Assembly: GCA_016714445.1 (NCBI GenBank)
Contig: JADJNF010000009.1
Coordinates: forward strand, 310,001 to 374,000
Origin: Saprospiraceae bacterium
GTDB lineage: Bacteria; Bacteroidota; Bacteroidia; Chitinophagales; Saprospiraceae
Direction: 5' to 3'
Length of the DNA stretch: 64,000 nt
Under the pieces are notes generated by a model that saw only the letters and a list, made by a program, of their open reading frames with translations, was not told the origin of the DNA and ran no database searches. Positions 36,509 to 46,390 of this stretch are shown piece by piece (position 1 is the first letter of the stretch; the number at the start of each line of letters is the position of its first letter). A program made the position numbers and the translations under genes.

Positions 36509-37920
36509 ATGATAAATAAAATTTTATTCCTGATTTGTATTTTATGTTTTGGTATGATGTCTTGTGAGGACGAAAGAGAGATAATAAAAGAAACCTCCGA
36601 TATACCCGATAGCATAGAACTTATAAAAGCAAATTTTCATGGACAAATTGTGGATAATGATCAACGTCCTGTTCATAATGCATCTGTCAAAATTATGTTC
36701 GAGAATTATTTACTTGGTGAAACAAAAACAAATGCTGAAGGAAATTTCAACCTGGTTTCACAGGCAGCCCACGCAGAAAAACCTATATCGTATTTGAAAA
36801 GGAAGGATATTCACCCAACATTTTTAGTAAAAAATTAACCGCAAATGAAGAGCTTGAAATACTTCCACGTTTAAAAGCCCTGAATATTAACCAATCGATT
36901 GGCAATGAAATATCTGATATTCAAATCAATGAAGATATCCATGTTACTATTCCAGCAGGATTGGTCTCAGTGATAGCCCCAAAAGCTAAAATGCAGTATT
37001 TAGACCTTATAAAAGAATCGAAACAAAATATTTTGGCTGACTTGACCGCACAAGACCGGATTACACCGGAAAAGGTATTGTGGATAGATATTGTCGGTCC
37101 GGATAATAAAAGTATCCCTTGGGTATTTGGGAAAGAGGTTATTGTCACATTTGGTGAAAAAGCAAAAAAAGAACTATCGAAAGAATATTGGTTTTTTGAT
37201 ACCCACACAGCAAGATGGTTAAAGCAAGGTTCATTGTCAACTGACCGACAAATAAGAATTAAAAATTCCGGTTTTTATGCCTTCATCAACCCTTGCCTGA
37301 CTGATGAAGAAAAACCTGTACCCTACTGTAAATCGACTATTAATGCAGCATTGACCACAATAGGAACAAAAGTATTTGCAAAAGATTTTGATGCGGGAAG
37401 TTATGACAACTGCGATTCAAGTCTTGATTTTAAAGTGAGAAGGCTTAATGATCCTTGTATGTTTGGTGACCATATCTTTAAGGATTTTATCACTTTATGT
37501 TCAAATGATGCAGGTAAAATTATAGACCTTGTCATTAAAGTCACAGATGACAGTAATAATGCTGACTCTGTATCAGGTAACAGTAAATGTTGCTGGAATA
37601 AATCCTTGTCCCAATGATACTACCAAGCCTATCCCCTATTGTAAAAATAATGTAGATATATCATTTTCAGCTACAGGAGGTAAAATAAATGCCGGTTATA
37701 TTGACGCAGGTTCATACGACAATTGTACTTCATCAGCTGCTTTAAACTTCCTGATGAAAAAGTGCAAACTGATCCCTGCGCTAATGGTACCAATGTTTTG
37801 AGCCCTTCCCTTGTTTTTTGTTCTTCAGAAATTGGTACTTCGATTGAAATCGAAACACATGTGTATGACCAAAATAATAATAGCGACTATTGTACAGTAT
37901 TGGTAAATATCAAACCATAA
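36509..37920 (+). pseudogene. Lipoprotein of the second sigma operon, frameshifted
   Basis: From the ATG at 36509: a lipobox signal (ILCFGMMSC), then a CarboxypepD-reg-like domain (FHGQIVDNDQRPVHNASVKI) as in the paralogue at 22668. Around 36760-36790 (AAAAA run) the frame must move by -1 to continue RRKTYIVFEKEGYSPNIF. Two more shifts, near 37580 and 37745, connect repeated modules with PVPYCKSTINAALTTIG and PIPYCKNNVDISFSATGG to the end at 37920. Every piece is otherwise well conserved, so sequence error in A/T runs is at least as likely as decay. It is followed by the sigma factor gene 41 bases downstream. Confidence 0.8.
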
Positions 37921-37961
37921 TCCGTTTTGACTTAAAAGGAAAACATCTTCACCCGAATCTC

Positions 37962-38507
37962 ATGACAGAGCAATATCTGATAAACAAAAGCATTGATCAC
38001 GATCGAAAGGCACAAAAAATGCTTTTTGAAAGGTATGCTCCCTATTTGTTGAGTGTTGCCCAAAGATATGTCCGTGACTTTCACCTGGCCGAAGATGTTT
38101 TCCTTCATAGTTTTGAAAAAATATTTAAAAACCTGCAAAACTTCCAAAATGTCAAAGGTGAGTTTAAGTATTGGGCCAAAAAAATTGTAATCAATGAGGC
38201 ATTAAATTACTTAAGAAGTCAAAAGAACTATTTTATAGAAATTGACACTACCATTCTTGACCAAAAAGAAATAGAGCCAAATGTTATTTCTCAAATGAAT
38301 GCAGATGAACTCCATCAATTAATCTTAGAACTACGACCACCTTTTGGTATCATATTCAATATGGTTGCGGATGGTTACAACTACGCAGAAATAAGCGACA
38401 TATTAAACATACATGAGGCTACCTGCAGATCTTACTATATGCGCAGCAAAGCAATGCTGAGAGACATTTTACTTAAACAGGAATACGTACACCATGGAAC
38501 CAAATAA
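37962..38507 (+). CDS. ECF-family RNA polymerase sigma factor (paralogue)
   Basis: 181 residues from the ATG at 37962; the longer frame to 37890 runs into the preceding gene. Region 2 (RYVRDFHLAEDVFLHSFEKI, FKYWAKKIVINEALNYLRSQ) and region 4 (ELRPPFGIIFNMVADGYNYA, EATCRSYYMRSKAMLRDIL) are visible. It shares its layout with the sigma factor at 24333. Its last 14 bases overlap the anti-sigma-like gene, so the two are coupled. Confidence 0.9.
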   Translation: MTEQYLINKSIDHDRKAQKMLFERYAPYLLSVAQRYVRDFHLAEDVFLHSFEKIFKNLQNFQNVKGEFKYWAKKIVINEALNYLRSQKNYFIEIDTTILDQKEIEPNVISQMNADELHQLILELRPPFGIIFNMVADGYNYAEISDILNIHEATCRSYYMRSKAMLRDILLKQEYVHHGTK

Positions 38508-39867
38508 TAACATTCAAAAAAAGATCCTTGGTAAACTGGATCAACACAGACCTATAGCTGATTATAACTCGCTTTGGGAAACACTCGAACCCAGACTGGA
38601 AAAGAAAAAAAGACGTCGTGTTTTGATATGGTTATTCTTTGGAATAGGAATGATTACGGTGCCCGCCTTACTTTTTATACTTACAAAAGATTCCAATGTC
38701 AAAGTCATTAAAGTTCCATCTGTTTCAAATAGTGGAGCTTCCATTTCATCAAAGGCTATAAACCCACTTGCCCTTACCACTTCACATGCAGTAATTAATA
38801 ACAACGATCCAAAAAATACTTTTACCCAAAAATCAAATCTTTCTAATGATAAATATAATTTGATAGAAGATAGTAAAAACATGGATCTGGTAACAAGCAA
38901 CACTAAAGGTAATCAAAAATCCCAAATACATGTATCGTCAGATCGCCCTGACTTAAAACTAGAAACACTTGACTCAAATGCAATGGATAACCAAAATACC
39001 GTTGTAGCTTTCAGTGCCAAATTTTACGAAAAAACAAAGGACGAGAATATATCCAATGAAGATACACTGAGAATAGTTACTAAATCAGACACCATCCTGG
39101 CTTCATTATATATTCCATATTTAGATCATCAGACTCCTTTTATTGTTTATGAAAATAAACTCCGGATTCCTGAAAAAATTGATCCCATTAATGAAAAAAA
39201 ATGGACGCTTAGTGGTTCTGTCATGGTCAACTACAGCAGTCTCAATTTACAAAGATCAGATGAAACATCGACCTTATTAAAAACAATGATAACTTCTATA
39301 CCTGGCTATAGTTTAGATTTGAATATGCAATACGCATTCCATAAGAAATGGTTTCTTACTGCAGGCATCCATTGGGCAACCTATTTTGAGAAGTTTCTAT
39401 ACCTGAAAGATGTTACTCTCCATGATGAATTTGAAAACCCACAGGCTTTTGTGGTGGAAGGCAATTATATCAGCGCGACACAAAAATATTCTAAAACTTT
39501 TAGCTATGACATACTCCATTACAACAAACAAAACCTAGGCAGTATTCAACTTGGAATTCATCACCGGTTTACTAAAAACTGGTACTCAGAGTTACTTATG
39601 CGTTATGTCATATTACCATCTTATTCCGGAAGATTGTTGGATGAAAAACAATTATTAGTCAGAGAAGGACCGATTTTTGATCAAAGTAAAGTTAGTTCTT
39701 TTGCACCTTCTGTAATAATAGGCTATCAATTTTCAAATGTCAGGATGTCAAAGCCTTCTGTCTTCTTTGGATATACCAGATATACATATAGAGACAATCC
39801 TTTATCTCCATTCAGTAATGCCATCAGACAAGGTATTGAAATGGGTTGTAAATTTGAGATGTATTGA
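38494..39867 (+). CDS. Membrane-anchored anti-sigma/outer-membrane-barrel-like protein (paralogue)
   Basis: 457 residues. Cytoplasmic N-terminus with YNSLWETLEPRLEKKKRRR, one membrane helix (VLIWLFFGIGMITVPALLFI, ~42-61), a Ser/Asn-rich linker and a C-terminal ~220-residue beta-strand-rich part ending in MGCKFEMY. The architecture matches the protein at 24895, although sequence identity looks low outside the N-terminal segment. It overlaps the sigma gene by 14 bases. The inferred role is control of that sigma factor in response to an envelope signal. Confidence 0.75.
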   Translation: MEPNNNIQKKILGKLDQHRPIADYNSLWETLEPRLEKKKRRRVLIWLFFGIGMITVPALLFILTKDSNVKVIKVPSVSNSGASISSKAINPLALTTSHAVINNNDPKNTFTQKSNLSNDKYNLIEDSKNMDLVTSNTKGNQKSQIHVSSDRPDLKLETLDSNAMDNQNTVVAFSAKFYEKTKDENISNEDTLRIVTKSDTILASLYIPYLDHQTPFIVYENKLRIPEKIDPINEKKWTLSGSVMVNYSSLNLQRSDETSTLLKTMITSIPGYSLDLNMQYAFHKKWFLTAGIHWATYFEKFLYLKDVTLHDEFENPQAFVVEGNYISATQKYSKTFSYDILHYNKQNLGSIQLGIHHRFTKNWYSELLMRYVILPSYSGRLLDEKQLLVREGPIFDQSKVSSFAPSVIIGYQFSNVRMSKPSVFFGYTRYTYRDNPLSPFSNAIRQGIEMGCKFEMY

Positions 39868-39975
39868 AAATAGAATATTGTAAATCTTAAAGAGAATACA
39901 TTTGAATAACGCTGCAAATAAGAGGAATTTCAGTCCAGCTGGTAAGCTGTTTTTTGTTAACTGAAGAGCTCGTGC

Positions 39976-41312
39976 ATAATTTTGTGTTTAAGAAAAATCA
40001 AATTTAATTTCACGGGACGCTGTTAATTAATAATGATCCTATTTTCAAAATAAATGGTAAGCTGATTGTAAATGATTGGCCACCCAAATCTCATCTTTTC
40101 CCACTTTTTACGAATTTGCTGTGCGGCAAGATAAATAGATTTTAGTGCTGCATCATCAGTTGGGAAGACTTTTTTATTTTTAGTATATTTTCGAAGGCTG
40201 GCATTAAAACTTTCGATGATATTTGTTGTGTAAATAAGTTTTCTGATTTCAAGCGGATAAGCCAAAAAAGTGGTAAGGTTTGTCCAATTATTTTCCCAGG
40301 ATTTTACTACCAAATGATATTTTGCTGACCATTTAGATTTAAACTCGTTGAAGGCGTCCAAGGCCATTTGCTCATTCGATGCCTTGTATATTTTTTTATA
40401 TCAGCCATAATAGCCCTTCGGTCTTTATATGAAACATAATTCATGCTATTTCTGATTTGGTGAACTATGCATATTTGACGGATAGTATCTGGATACACCG
40501 CTTGTATTGCTTTTTCCAGACCTGTAAGGTTATCTGAGCATAAAAATAATATATCCTTTACTCCCCGGCTTTTAAGGTCATCCAGCATATCCACCCATGA
40601 TGCTGCTGTTTCCCTTTCATGTATTCTCAGGCTTAGTATTTCCTGGCACCCAGCTGTATTTATTCCCAAAATAACCATACAGGCTTTGGACACAATTTGA
40701 CCTTCATGTCTTATTTTGTAATGAATGGCGTCAATCCACACTACAGCATATTGGTCATCTAAAGGTCTGCCTTGCCAAGCTTTAATATCTTCAAGCAATG
40801 AATTGGTAATCAATGAAATGGCACTTGTTGAGTAACTTACTCCATAAGTATGACCCATAAAATCAATGATATCTGCATTGCTCATGCCTTTAGCATAAAG
40901 AAGTAAAATGCAATCCTCTAATTCTTTAGTGATCGTCTTATGTTTAGGCAGGATCACAGGGTCAAACTCCGCTTTCCTATCCCGAGGTACACTAATGACT
41001 TGCTCGCCACTTGTCGTCTTTAATGTCTTTTGTGAATAGCCATTGCGCATATTTTCATCAATAGGTTTATCACCTCTGTTATAGCCCAAATGATGGTTCA
41101 TCTCTGCATTGAGTAATGCCTCAATGCCCCGTTTTAGTAATTGATCCTGCAAATTCCTGAAATCTTCAGGACCCTTGAGTTGCGATACCAACTCATCAAG
41201 TAATGGATTGTCTGATTTTTGATGTTTCATGTTACAAATTTTTAAAAAAAATTTGACCCGCGAAAATAAATTCAATTTTTCTTTATCCTACCATCGTAAA
41301 CACAAAATACTT
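39976..41312 (-). mobile_element. IS256-family insertion sequence
   Basis: One transposase gene lies between imperfect terminal inverted repeats. The left end reads ATTTTGTGTTTAAGAAAAAT; the right end, reversed, reads ATTTTGTGTTTACG and, after an extra ~14 bases, AGAAAAATTGAATTTA. The ends are set from this match and may be off by a few bases. It marks the border between ordinary chromosome and the cassette array. Confidence 0.75.
40023..41230 (-). pseudogene. IS256-family transposase, frameshifted at an A run
   Basis: From the ATG at 41230 the frame encodes HHLGYNRGDKPIDENMRNGY, VPRDRKAEFDP, the catalytic D of VVWIDAIHYK and LFLCSDNLTGL with the second D, then breaks after ADIKK. A second frame (40023-40367) holds the rest with NIIESFNASLRK (catalytic E). 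Adding one A to the seven-A run joins them as IKKIYKASNEQMALDAFNEF, a full-length ~400-residue mutator-type transposase. So the element may be intact and the break technical. Confidence 0.9.
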
Positions 41313-41403
41313 TACAGTCCCTAACTGAATAGTTGCTTAAAAATCCTTAATCCTGATGACAGGTTTTTTAAGTTCAACTTTTCTTGTTCTGTATTTTTTG
41401 TTG

Positions 41404-41610
41404 TCAATAAATCTTTTGAAAAAGGACTGTTTTATCTTTCAATGAAATTTTTTTCACTTCATAACCATACTCAAGCAATTCTTTTTTACAATTCAAGAAG
41501 GAATGGTCTATTGCAACTCCGGCAATATTCCTGATTTCTTCAAAAGATAATTTAAATGATTGTCCACCATTTTTTTTGATATGTTTCCACAACAGATTAT
41601 ATTTACTCAT
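41404..41610 (-). CDS. Small conserved hypothetical protein
   Basis: 68 residues. The pattern FKLSFEEIRNIAGVAIDHSF and YGYEVKKISLKDKTVLFQK is one I recognise as a small conserved bacterial family often found on accessory DNA, without known function. The middle looks like a helix-turn-helix-like helical pair, but this is uncertain. It sits between the IS256 element and a degenerate attC-like sequence, so it may be the last cassette of the array. Confidence 0.65.
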   Translation of the reverse strand: MSKYNLLWKHIKKNGGQSFKLSFEEIRNIAGVAIDHSFLNCKKELLEYGYEVKKISLKDKTVLFQKIY

Positions 41611-41639
41611 GATTCATGGGGTTGTCTTAGAATGACCGA

Positions 41640-41765
41640 ATTATGTTTTAATGCTACACATATTGGAGATTTCGAAGCATTAAACTGTCTGTCAGCATTG
41701 AACCTGGTACAAAGCTCAAACCATCATTTAACCAATGAATCGACACTTTATTGCAGGCGCGGTTA
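41640..41765 (-). repeat. Degenerate long attC-like sequence
   Basis: The segment TTAAACTGTCTGTCAGCATT and the following GTACAAAGCTC...ATTTAA...GAATCG match the long site at 63217-63342 (TAAACTGTCTGCCACCACTG...). It ends GCGCGGTTAGC. The left core is unclear. Confidence 0.5.
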
Positions 41766-41800
41766 GCTGTATGTGGCATTGAATATTTAAACCTTTTTTT

Positions 41801-42913
41801 CTACTCTGAATAAAAATTGAATGTTTTCCCATCGTATTTACACAATTCTGTGCTTAAACTTTTAAACCAAATATTTCCTTCCTTGTCTTTCAACATGCCC
41901 GTACAGAAAAAGTTTGATACATTGGGCATTACTCCAATTTCAGCTGTGTAATTGATAAATTTTTTACCGTCATAAAAAGTAACACCATCATTTTTGCCGT
42001 TATTAAACCAAAGATTTTTGTTATCGTCTTCTACCATTGCAAAGACCCAATCTTTCAGTACAATGGATGAAAAAGATTTGAATGATTTGCCATCGTAAGT
42101 ATACAGGCAAGGTTTGTATCTTGAGTTAAACCAAACATCGCCATTGCTTGATTGCATCAATGGTCGTACCCATTCGATGCTGTCAACATTATAGTGATTT
42201 AATGTTTTGCCATCAGAGCAAAACAATCCGACTGTGCCTCTGCCACCAAACCAAATTTTCCCCGATTTATCTTTAATGATTCATTCAGGTCCAAAAATTT
42301 GCCCATCAGAAATTGCATAACCTGTATTGTTTTGTACACCATCATTCTCGGTGAAATGAGAATAATTTTTACCATCAAATTTGTAAATACCTTTTTGATT
42401 TCCAAACCAAAGATTTCCCTTGCTATCCTGTAAAATGCAGTTGATAAAATTTACAATGTGAGCATACACGTTGCTACTTGTTTTGGTGTAATTCAAGTTT
42501 CCCGTAATTGTTGGAATTGTGATAACAGAAAATATTTCATTCTCATAAGTTGTAATTCCATCAGCAGTAGCCAGCCAAATTACTCCTTTATTGTCTTCCA
42601 AAATTGACATAACATTATTGTTGCTCAATCCATCTTTTTCTGTGTAATGCTTGAATTTACTTGTGGATGGGTTAAAAACTGTTACCCCAATTGAATCACA
42701 AAACCAGATTCTGCCTTTTTGGTCTTGAATCATTGATTGGCTTGCTCTCGGCTGAATCGTTTCAACACTTACCACTGGAATTTCCGCTTGAATAGGTCTT
42801 TTTGCTTGCCCGTTGCAAGAATTTAAAAAAGTTAATAAAATTATCAGCCAATAAAGTTGAATTAGTTTCATATGTGTTTTGAAATTCATTTTATCTAAAT
42901 TAATTTCTTGCAA
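41801..42913 (-). pseudogene. Two-component-regulator-propeller-like lipoprotein with in-frame stop
   Basis: The frame starts near 42913 (alternative ATGs at 42889 and 42871) with a lipobox-like LIILLTFLNSC. Propeller repeats of the form QDQKGRIWFCDSIGVTVFNP, EDNKGVIWLATADGITTYEN, QDSKGNLWFGNQKGIYKFDG follow. A TGA at 42281-42283 interrupts the same frame after DGQIFGPE. Translation continues in frame with IIKDKSGKIWFGG, and four more repeats follow to 41801. Total length without the stop would be about 370 residues. The product would be a surface beta-propeller. The single nonsense codon suggests recent inactivation or one base error. Confidence 0.75.
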
Positions 42914-42950
42914 TCAGTATTAAGTTCGCAGCATCATCATCCATTGCAGG

Positions 42951-43009
42951 TAACGATTTGGCTGTGATGTTATTGGAGATAGCCAAACTATCATTATGGC
43001 TGTTGTTAC
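42951..43009 (-). repeat. attC-like site (GCTATGATG family)
   Basis: Coding strand: TAACAACAGCC at one end and CGTTA at the other, with a GGCTGTGATG/CATTATGGC stem. Confidence 0.7.
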
Positions 43010-43022
43010 ATTTGGTTTTTTA

Positions 43023-43331
43023 TTACAGCATTTGTACTTCTCCAATTTTCTCAACTTTAAAACTAACTTTTGCTTTTAGGGCGTTCATCACTTTTAATAA
43101 TGTTCCTATCGTTATATTTGATTTACCATTTTCTAACTTTGAGATTTGGGCTCTTTGTACGCCTACTAATTCACCCAATTGATCTTGTTTTAGATTATTC
43201 GTAATTCTTAAGGCCTTTATTTCTTCGGCTAACAACTCAATTTTTAACTCTTGTTCATACTTATCTCGCTTAGGTGTTCCGATATTACCTAAATGTTTTT
43301 CTTTCAATTCTTCTACACTTGTGAGTTTCAT
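43023..43331 (-). CDS. XRE-family antitoxin (HigA-like)
   Basis: 102 residues with a central helix-turn-helix (LKQDQLGELVGVQRAQISKL, ~48-67) and NITIGTLLKVMNALKAKVSF after it. The N-terminal LGNIGTPKRDKYEQEL is shared with the proteins at 43818 and 48886, so the three are paralogous antitoxins. Upstream (5') lies a decayed HigB-type toxin, so this is now a solitary antitoxin. It probably represses its own promoter. Confidence 0.85.
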   Translation of the reverse strand: MKLTSVEELKEKHLGNIGTPKRDKYEQELKIELLAEEIKALRITNNLKQDQLGELVGVQRAQISKLENGKSNITIGTLLKVMNALKAKVSFKVEKIGEVQML

Positions 43332-43336
43332 ATTTT

Positions 43337-43687
43337 ATCTTTTTTTTTGTTCAATAAATTTGTTCATACTCCGTTTGGCCTTCTCTATTTATTGCCTTGG
43401 CGTTATATTGGTTTTCTTATCTAAACCATGTGTTCCTAATATTAACGTTTGCTTTTCTGGAGTTGAGTCTCAAAATGTAAAAAATCTATAAAAATTTCGA
43501 AGAATCACGTTCCCTAAATTCCCAAATTTCATCTTTCAGATGTTTGAACCAATCACCTTTATGTCCTGATTCTACTTTTTCGAAAGATTTGAAAAATTTT
43601 GCTTTAATTTTTTTCATTAATTTCATCGAAATAGCTAGTTGCTTCATCAAGCAATTGTACTTTTATCGATTTTGAAAACTTTCGCAT
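43337..43687 (-). pseudogene. Decayed HigB/RelE-type toxin
   Basis: Start at 43687 (MRKFSKSIKVQLLDEATSYF). Alternating frames give KIKAKFFKSFEKVESGHKG, LKDEIWEFRERDSSKF and TLILGTHGLDKKTN, matching the intact toxin at 44095-44469. At least two frame changes and two in-frame stops (after TF, and in the PRQ-IEK segment) break it, more than one sequencing error would cause. Its antitoxin partner at 43023 is intact. Confidence 0.7.
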
Positions 43688-43744
43688 TTACAAAGATATG
43701 ATAGATTCTTTATATGGAACAAATATTTTAATGATAATCTGATG

Positions 43745-43803
43745 TAACGTCAGGGCTATGTGACGGCTGCTTGTTAAGGCAGATGGCATCATAGCCGTTG
43801 TTA
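43745..43803 (-). repeat. attC-like site (GCTATG family)
   Basis: TAACGTCAGGGCTATGTGAC at the left and CATCATAGCCGTTGTTA at the right on the plus strand. Confidence 0.75.
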
Positions 43804-43817
43804 CTTGCTGTGTGATT

Positions 43818-44117
43818 TTATGTTAGTTCAAATTGTTCCTTTTCTATTTCAAATGTGACCTTTGCCTTAAGTGCTCCAAATATTTTCATCAAGGTTGCGA
43901 CTGTTACGTTGCCTGTGTTATTTTCCATCTTTGAAATTTGTGCCCGTTGGACTCCAACTAATTCACCAAGTTGTTCTTGGGTTAAGTTTCGCTCTTTTCG
44001 CAATTGTTTTATTTGTTCTGCTAGTAGCTCAACTTTAAGTTCTTGTTCGTATTTGTCACGAACTTCGGTTCCAATTTCTCCTAGATATTTATTTTTAAAT
44101 TCTTGAACTGTTATCAT
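43818..44117 (-). CDS. XRE-family antitoxin (HigA-like)
   Basis: 99 residues; helix-turn-helix LTQEQLGELVGVQRAQISKM followed by NTGNVTVATLMKIFGALKAK. It closely resembles the antitoxins at 43023 and 48886. Its start overlaps the end of the toxin gene upstream by 23 bases, the toxin-first order of HigBA modules. It neutralises the toxin and represses the operon by family knowledge. Its stop is close to the attC-like site at 43745-43803. Confidence 0.9.
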   Translation of the reverse strand: MITVQEFKNKYLGEIGTEVRDKYEQELKVELLAEQIKQLRKERNLTQEQLGELVGVQRAQISKMENNTGNVTVATLMKIFGALKAKVTFEIEKEQFELT

Positions 44118-44469
44118 TGTTCCTTTTATTTTTATTTAGAAAATATGTTTCTTTAATTGATTCTGCTCTTTTTATCTCTGATTTTGGCGTTTTATTGGTT
44201 TTCTTATCAAATCCGTGAGTTGCCAATATCAAAGTTTCTTTATCGTTTTCTGAATCCCAAAATGCTAAGATTCTATAAAAGTATTTTGAGTCCCTTTCTC
44301 TAAACTCATAAATACCATTTGTTTCTTTAAGCTTGGCAAACCACTCACCTTTAAATCCAGTTTCAGTTTTTTGAATCGAATTCAATATTTTGAATTGAAT
44401 CTTACGCTCCACTTTACTAAGATATTCTTCCGCTTCAGGCATCAAAATAACCTTTAAAGCTTTTACCAT
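44095..44469 (-). CDS. HigB/Gp49-like toxin (RelE/ParE superfamily)
   Basis: 124 residues. LMPEAEEYLSKVERKIQFKI, KLKETNGIYEFRERDSKYFY and LILATHGFDKKTNKTPKSEI are typical of Gp49-like HigB toxins that cleave mRNA on the ribosome. It is the first gene of a two-gene module with the XRE antitoxin. Toxin-antitoxin modules are common in large integron arrays, where they stabilise the array. Confidence 0.88.
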   Translation of the reverse strand: MVKALKVILMPEAEEYLSKVERKIQFKILNSIQKTETGFKGEWFAKLKETNGIYEFRERDSKYFYRILAFWDSENDKETLILATHGFDKKTNKTPKSEIKRAESIKETYFLNKNKRNNDNSSRI

Positions 44470-44549
44470 TTCAATCTTTTTGCAAAGTTAGTTGTTTGTT
44501 TCCATATTTAGAACTTTTATGGTAAATTTTTTTATTCTCATAGCAAGTA

Positions 44550-45545
44550 ATCGAGTCACACAGGGGAATCTCACCCCTACTTTCTCACAGAACCGTCAAA
44601 AATAAATACTAGCTGTGACAAGCTTGTCACAGTTCAGGTCTAAACAGGTTTGCGACCATTTTTTAACGACCTTCATCTTCACACGGCTCTTCATGTTTGT
44701 AAATCACACAAAGATAATATTCCTTTAAGGATATACCAATCTTCAAAGGGCAAATAAATCAGTACTACCGGGACTATCGGGCAGAAGGTCAAAAAAAAAT
44801 AATGACACTCAGCCATGAAGAGTTCGTCCGTAGATTTGCTTTGCATATCCTGCCGAAGCGATTTGTAAGGATCAGGCATTACGGTATCCTGAGCTCAACA
44901 TGGAAGCGATCCAAGTTAACCGACTTACCATCCAAACTGACAGGGATAGGTTTAACATCATGGCCCATTGTGATCAAAGGAACGTACCATAAATGCTGCC
45001 CATGTTAAGACTGAATGGCGCGAAGCGAGCGAGTGAAAGATTTCACTCGCTAATGAAGGAACTGAAAACTACGGCTTTCAGCTAAGTGTAGTCTTTCTAA
45101 AAAAATAAATGTAGACGAGGCCCACCAGGTGAATTTTACAAGGTGGCAAATGAAAAAGCTTCTTCCCTAAAAACAATATGATTTTGGGTAGGGATGACTG
45201 AATGATGCGAAGCAAAATCGTGATTCAAAATCACGATTTAATGAAGGAACCGAAACCACCTCGATTTCGGCAAAATTGCTTCATTTAAAACATTATCGGC
45301 TCATTCAAAGACTTAAACTCATGAAAAAGTACTACTAATGCCATTTGTGATCTATCTGCATGGGAACGGGAATGGTCAAGGTACAAGACGATATCCCCAT
45401 ATAATACAAAATTTCGTTTTTAACCCCGTAGGATTAATCTATCCAACGGGGTGAAAGTTTGGCAGAGTTTATCCGACTGCACAGGCGGACTACTGAAGGT
45501 ACAGTTCTCCGCCTGAGGCGGATTCATGGTTTGTGCTGCTCACAC
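44550..45545 (-). mobile_element. Group II intron-like element, copy 1, no intron-encoded protein
   Basis: On the minus strand the element starts GTGTGAGC, contains CAGTCGGATAAACTCTGCCA and CACCCCGTTGG (domain I-like), then AGCCGTGTGAAG and GACGGTTCTGTGAG (domain V halves separated by an insertion). It ends with GGGGTGAGATTCCCC and GACTCGAT (domain VI-like). The second copy at 46391-46936 shares both ends. The middle holds an IS91-like transposase remnant and two hairpin motifs instead of a reverse transcriptase. It lies where an attC-like site is expected. The identification rests on remembered intron motifs, not on a covariance model. Confidence 0.6.
44802..45008 (+). pseudogene. IS91-family transposase C-terminal fragment
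   Basis: About 68 residues with the pattern MTLSHEEFVRRFALHILPKR and FVRIRHYGILSSTWK, a conserved region near the end of IS91/Y2-type transposases; a Cys pair (KCCPC) follows. The rest of the gene is missing. It lies inside intron-like copy 1 and on the opposite strand, within the ~460 bases that copy 2 lacks, so it was inserted after the two copies separated. Confidence 0.65.
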
Positions 45546-45585
45546 CATGAAAACTTAGTTGATAGCGGTTCGTTGTTCTTCTTTC

Positions 45586-46350
45586 TCAGTCATTTATAAA
45601 TGTTATGATATATTCTTGAATTTCCTTTCGTTGTTCATCATTAGCATTGTCGTCCATTTCATTATGTGTCGTATTTGCCAATTTTACTATTTTCATTATA
45701 TACTTTTTAGCATCCTTTCCTGTTGGCAAAACACCTTCGTCTGCTGGTTGGTCGCTTGAACGTAATGAGTAAACTTTGACCTTTTTAGTTTTCGGAAAAG
45801 GCATTCTTCTGTTGTCCAATGTTATTATTTTTTCAACTGTGTTTGGGTATTTTTGTGGAAAAAGAGCAGTCATATCTCCACCGTTAGAATGTCCAACAAG
45901 TGTTATGTGTTTAAAGTCTAATTCAGGATTTGTTCTTTTAAGTTCGTTGATAACGTATATAATATTGTCTGCACCACGTTCCCAAAATGGTCGCCTTACA
46001 ATTTGTGGATTTCCTGTCAATGGTAATAAACTGTCGGTAGCGAGTTCATGTTGAATGCTAACGACGAAAAATCCTTTTGATGCCAAAAATTCTGTCAGAT
46101 ATGAATACGCCAAATAGTCACCACCTTTATTTTGTCCATAACCGTGACTGAAAATGACAAGTTTTTGTTTTCCAGAAACTTTTGATGTTGGTTTATAAAT
46201 TGCAATAGGAATTTCTCTCTTTCTGCTTTGGTCGTATAATTTCAAAGTGTCCAAACTAAACTCAAAATGAGAAGTTTCTTCAACAGATTTTCCATATGTT
46301 GAGTAACTTGACAAAAGTCCTATAATGAAAATGTAAAGTATTTTAATCAT
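45586..46350 (-). CDS. Secreted alpha/beta hydrolase
   Basis: 254 residues with a signal peptide (ILYIFIIGLLSSYSTYG). The alpha/beta-hydrolase core is visible: LVIFSHGYGQNKGG (oxyanion loop), nucleophile elbow GHSNGG (S155) and a late His region (NTTHNEMDD). It resembles PET-hydrolase/chlorophyllase-like serine hydrolases acting in the periplasm. The substrate is unknown. It is a single-gene cassette lying between the two intron-like copies. Confidence 0.82.
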   Translation of the reverse strand: MIKILYIFIIGLLSSYSTYGKSVEETSHFEFSLDTLKLYDQSRKREIPIAIYKPTSKVSGKQKLVIFSHGYGQNKGGDYLAYSYLTEFLASKGFFVVSIQHELATDSLLPLTGNPQIVRRPFWERGADNIIYVINELKRTNPELDFKHITLVGHSNGGDMTALFPQKYPNTVEKIITLDNRRMPFPKTKKVKVYSLRSSDQPADEGVLPTGKDAKKYIMKIVKLANTTHNEMDDNANDEQRKEIQEYIITFIND

Positions 46351-46390
46351 TTAATTTTTCTTTCGGTGTGTCGTTTTACAATGACCGCTA

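Noticed and set aside
41801..43687. TGA reassigned to an amino acid
   Set aside because: TGA occurs at expected Trp-like positions in two broken genes, but intact genes such as cmr4 and cas6 end with TGA and use TGG for Trp.
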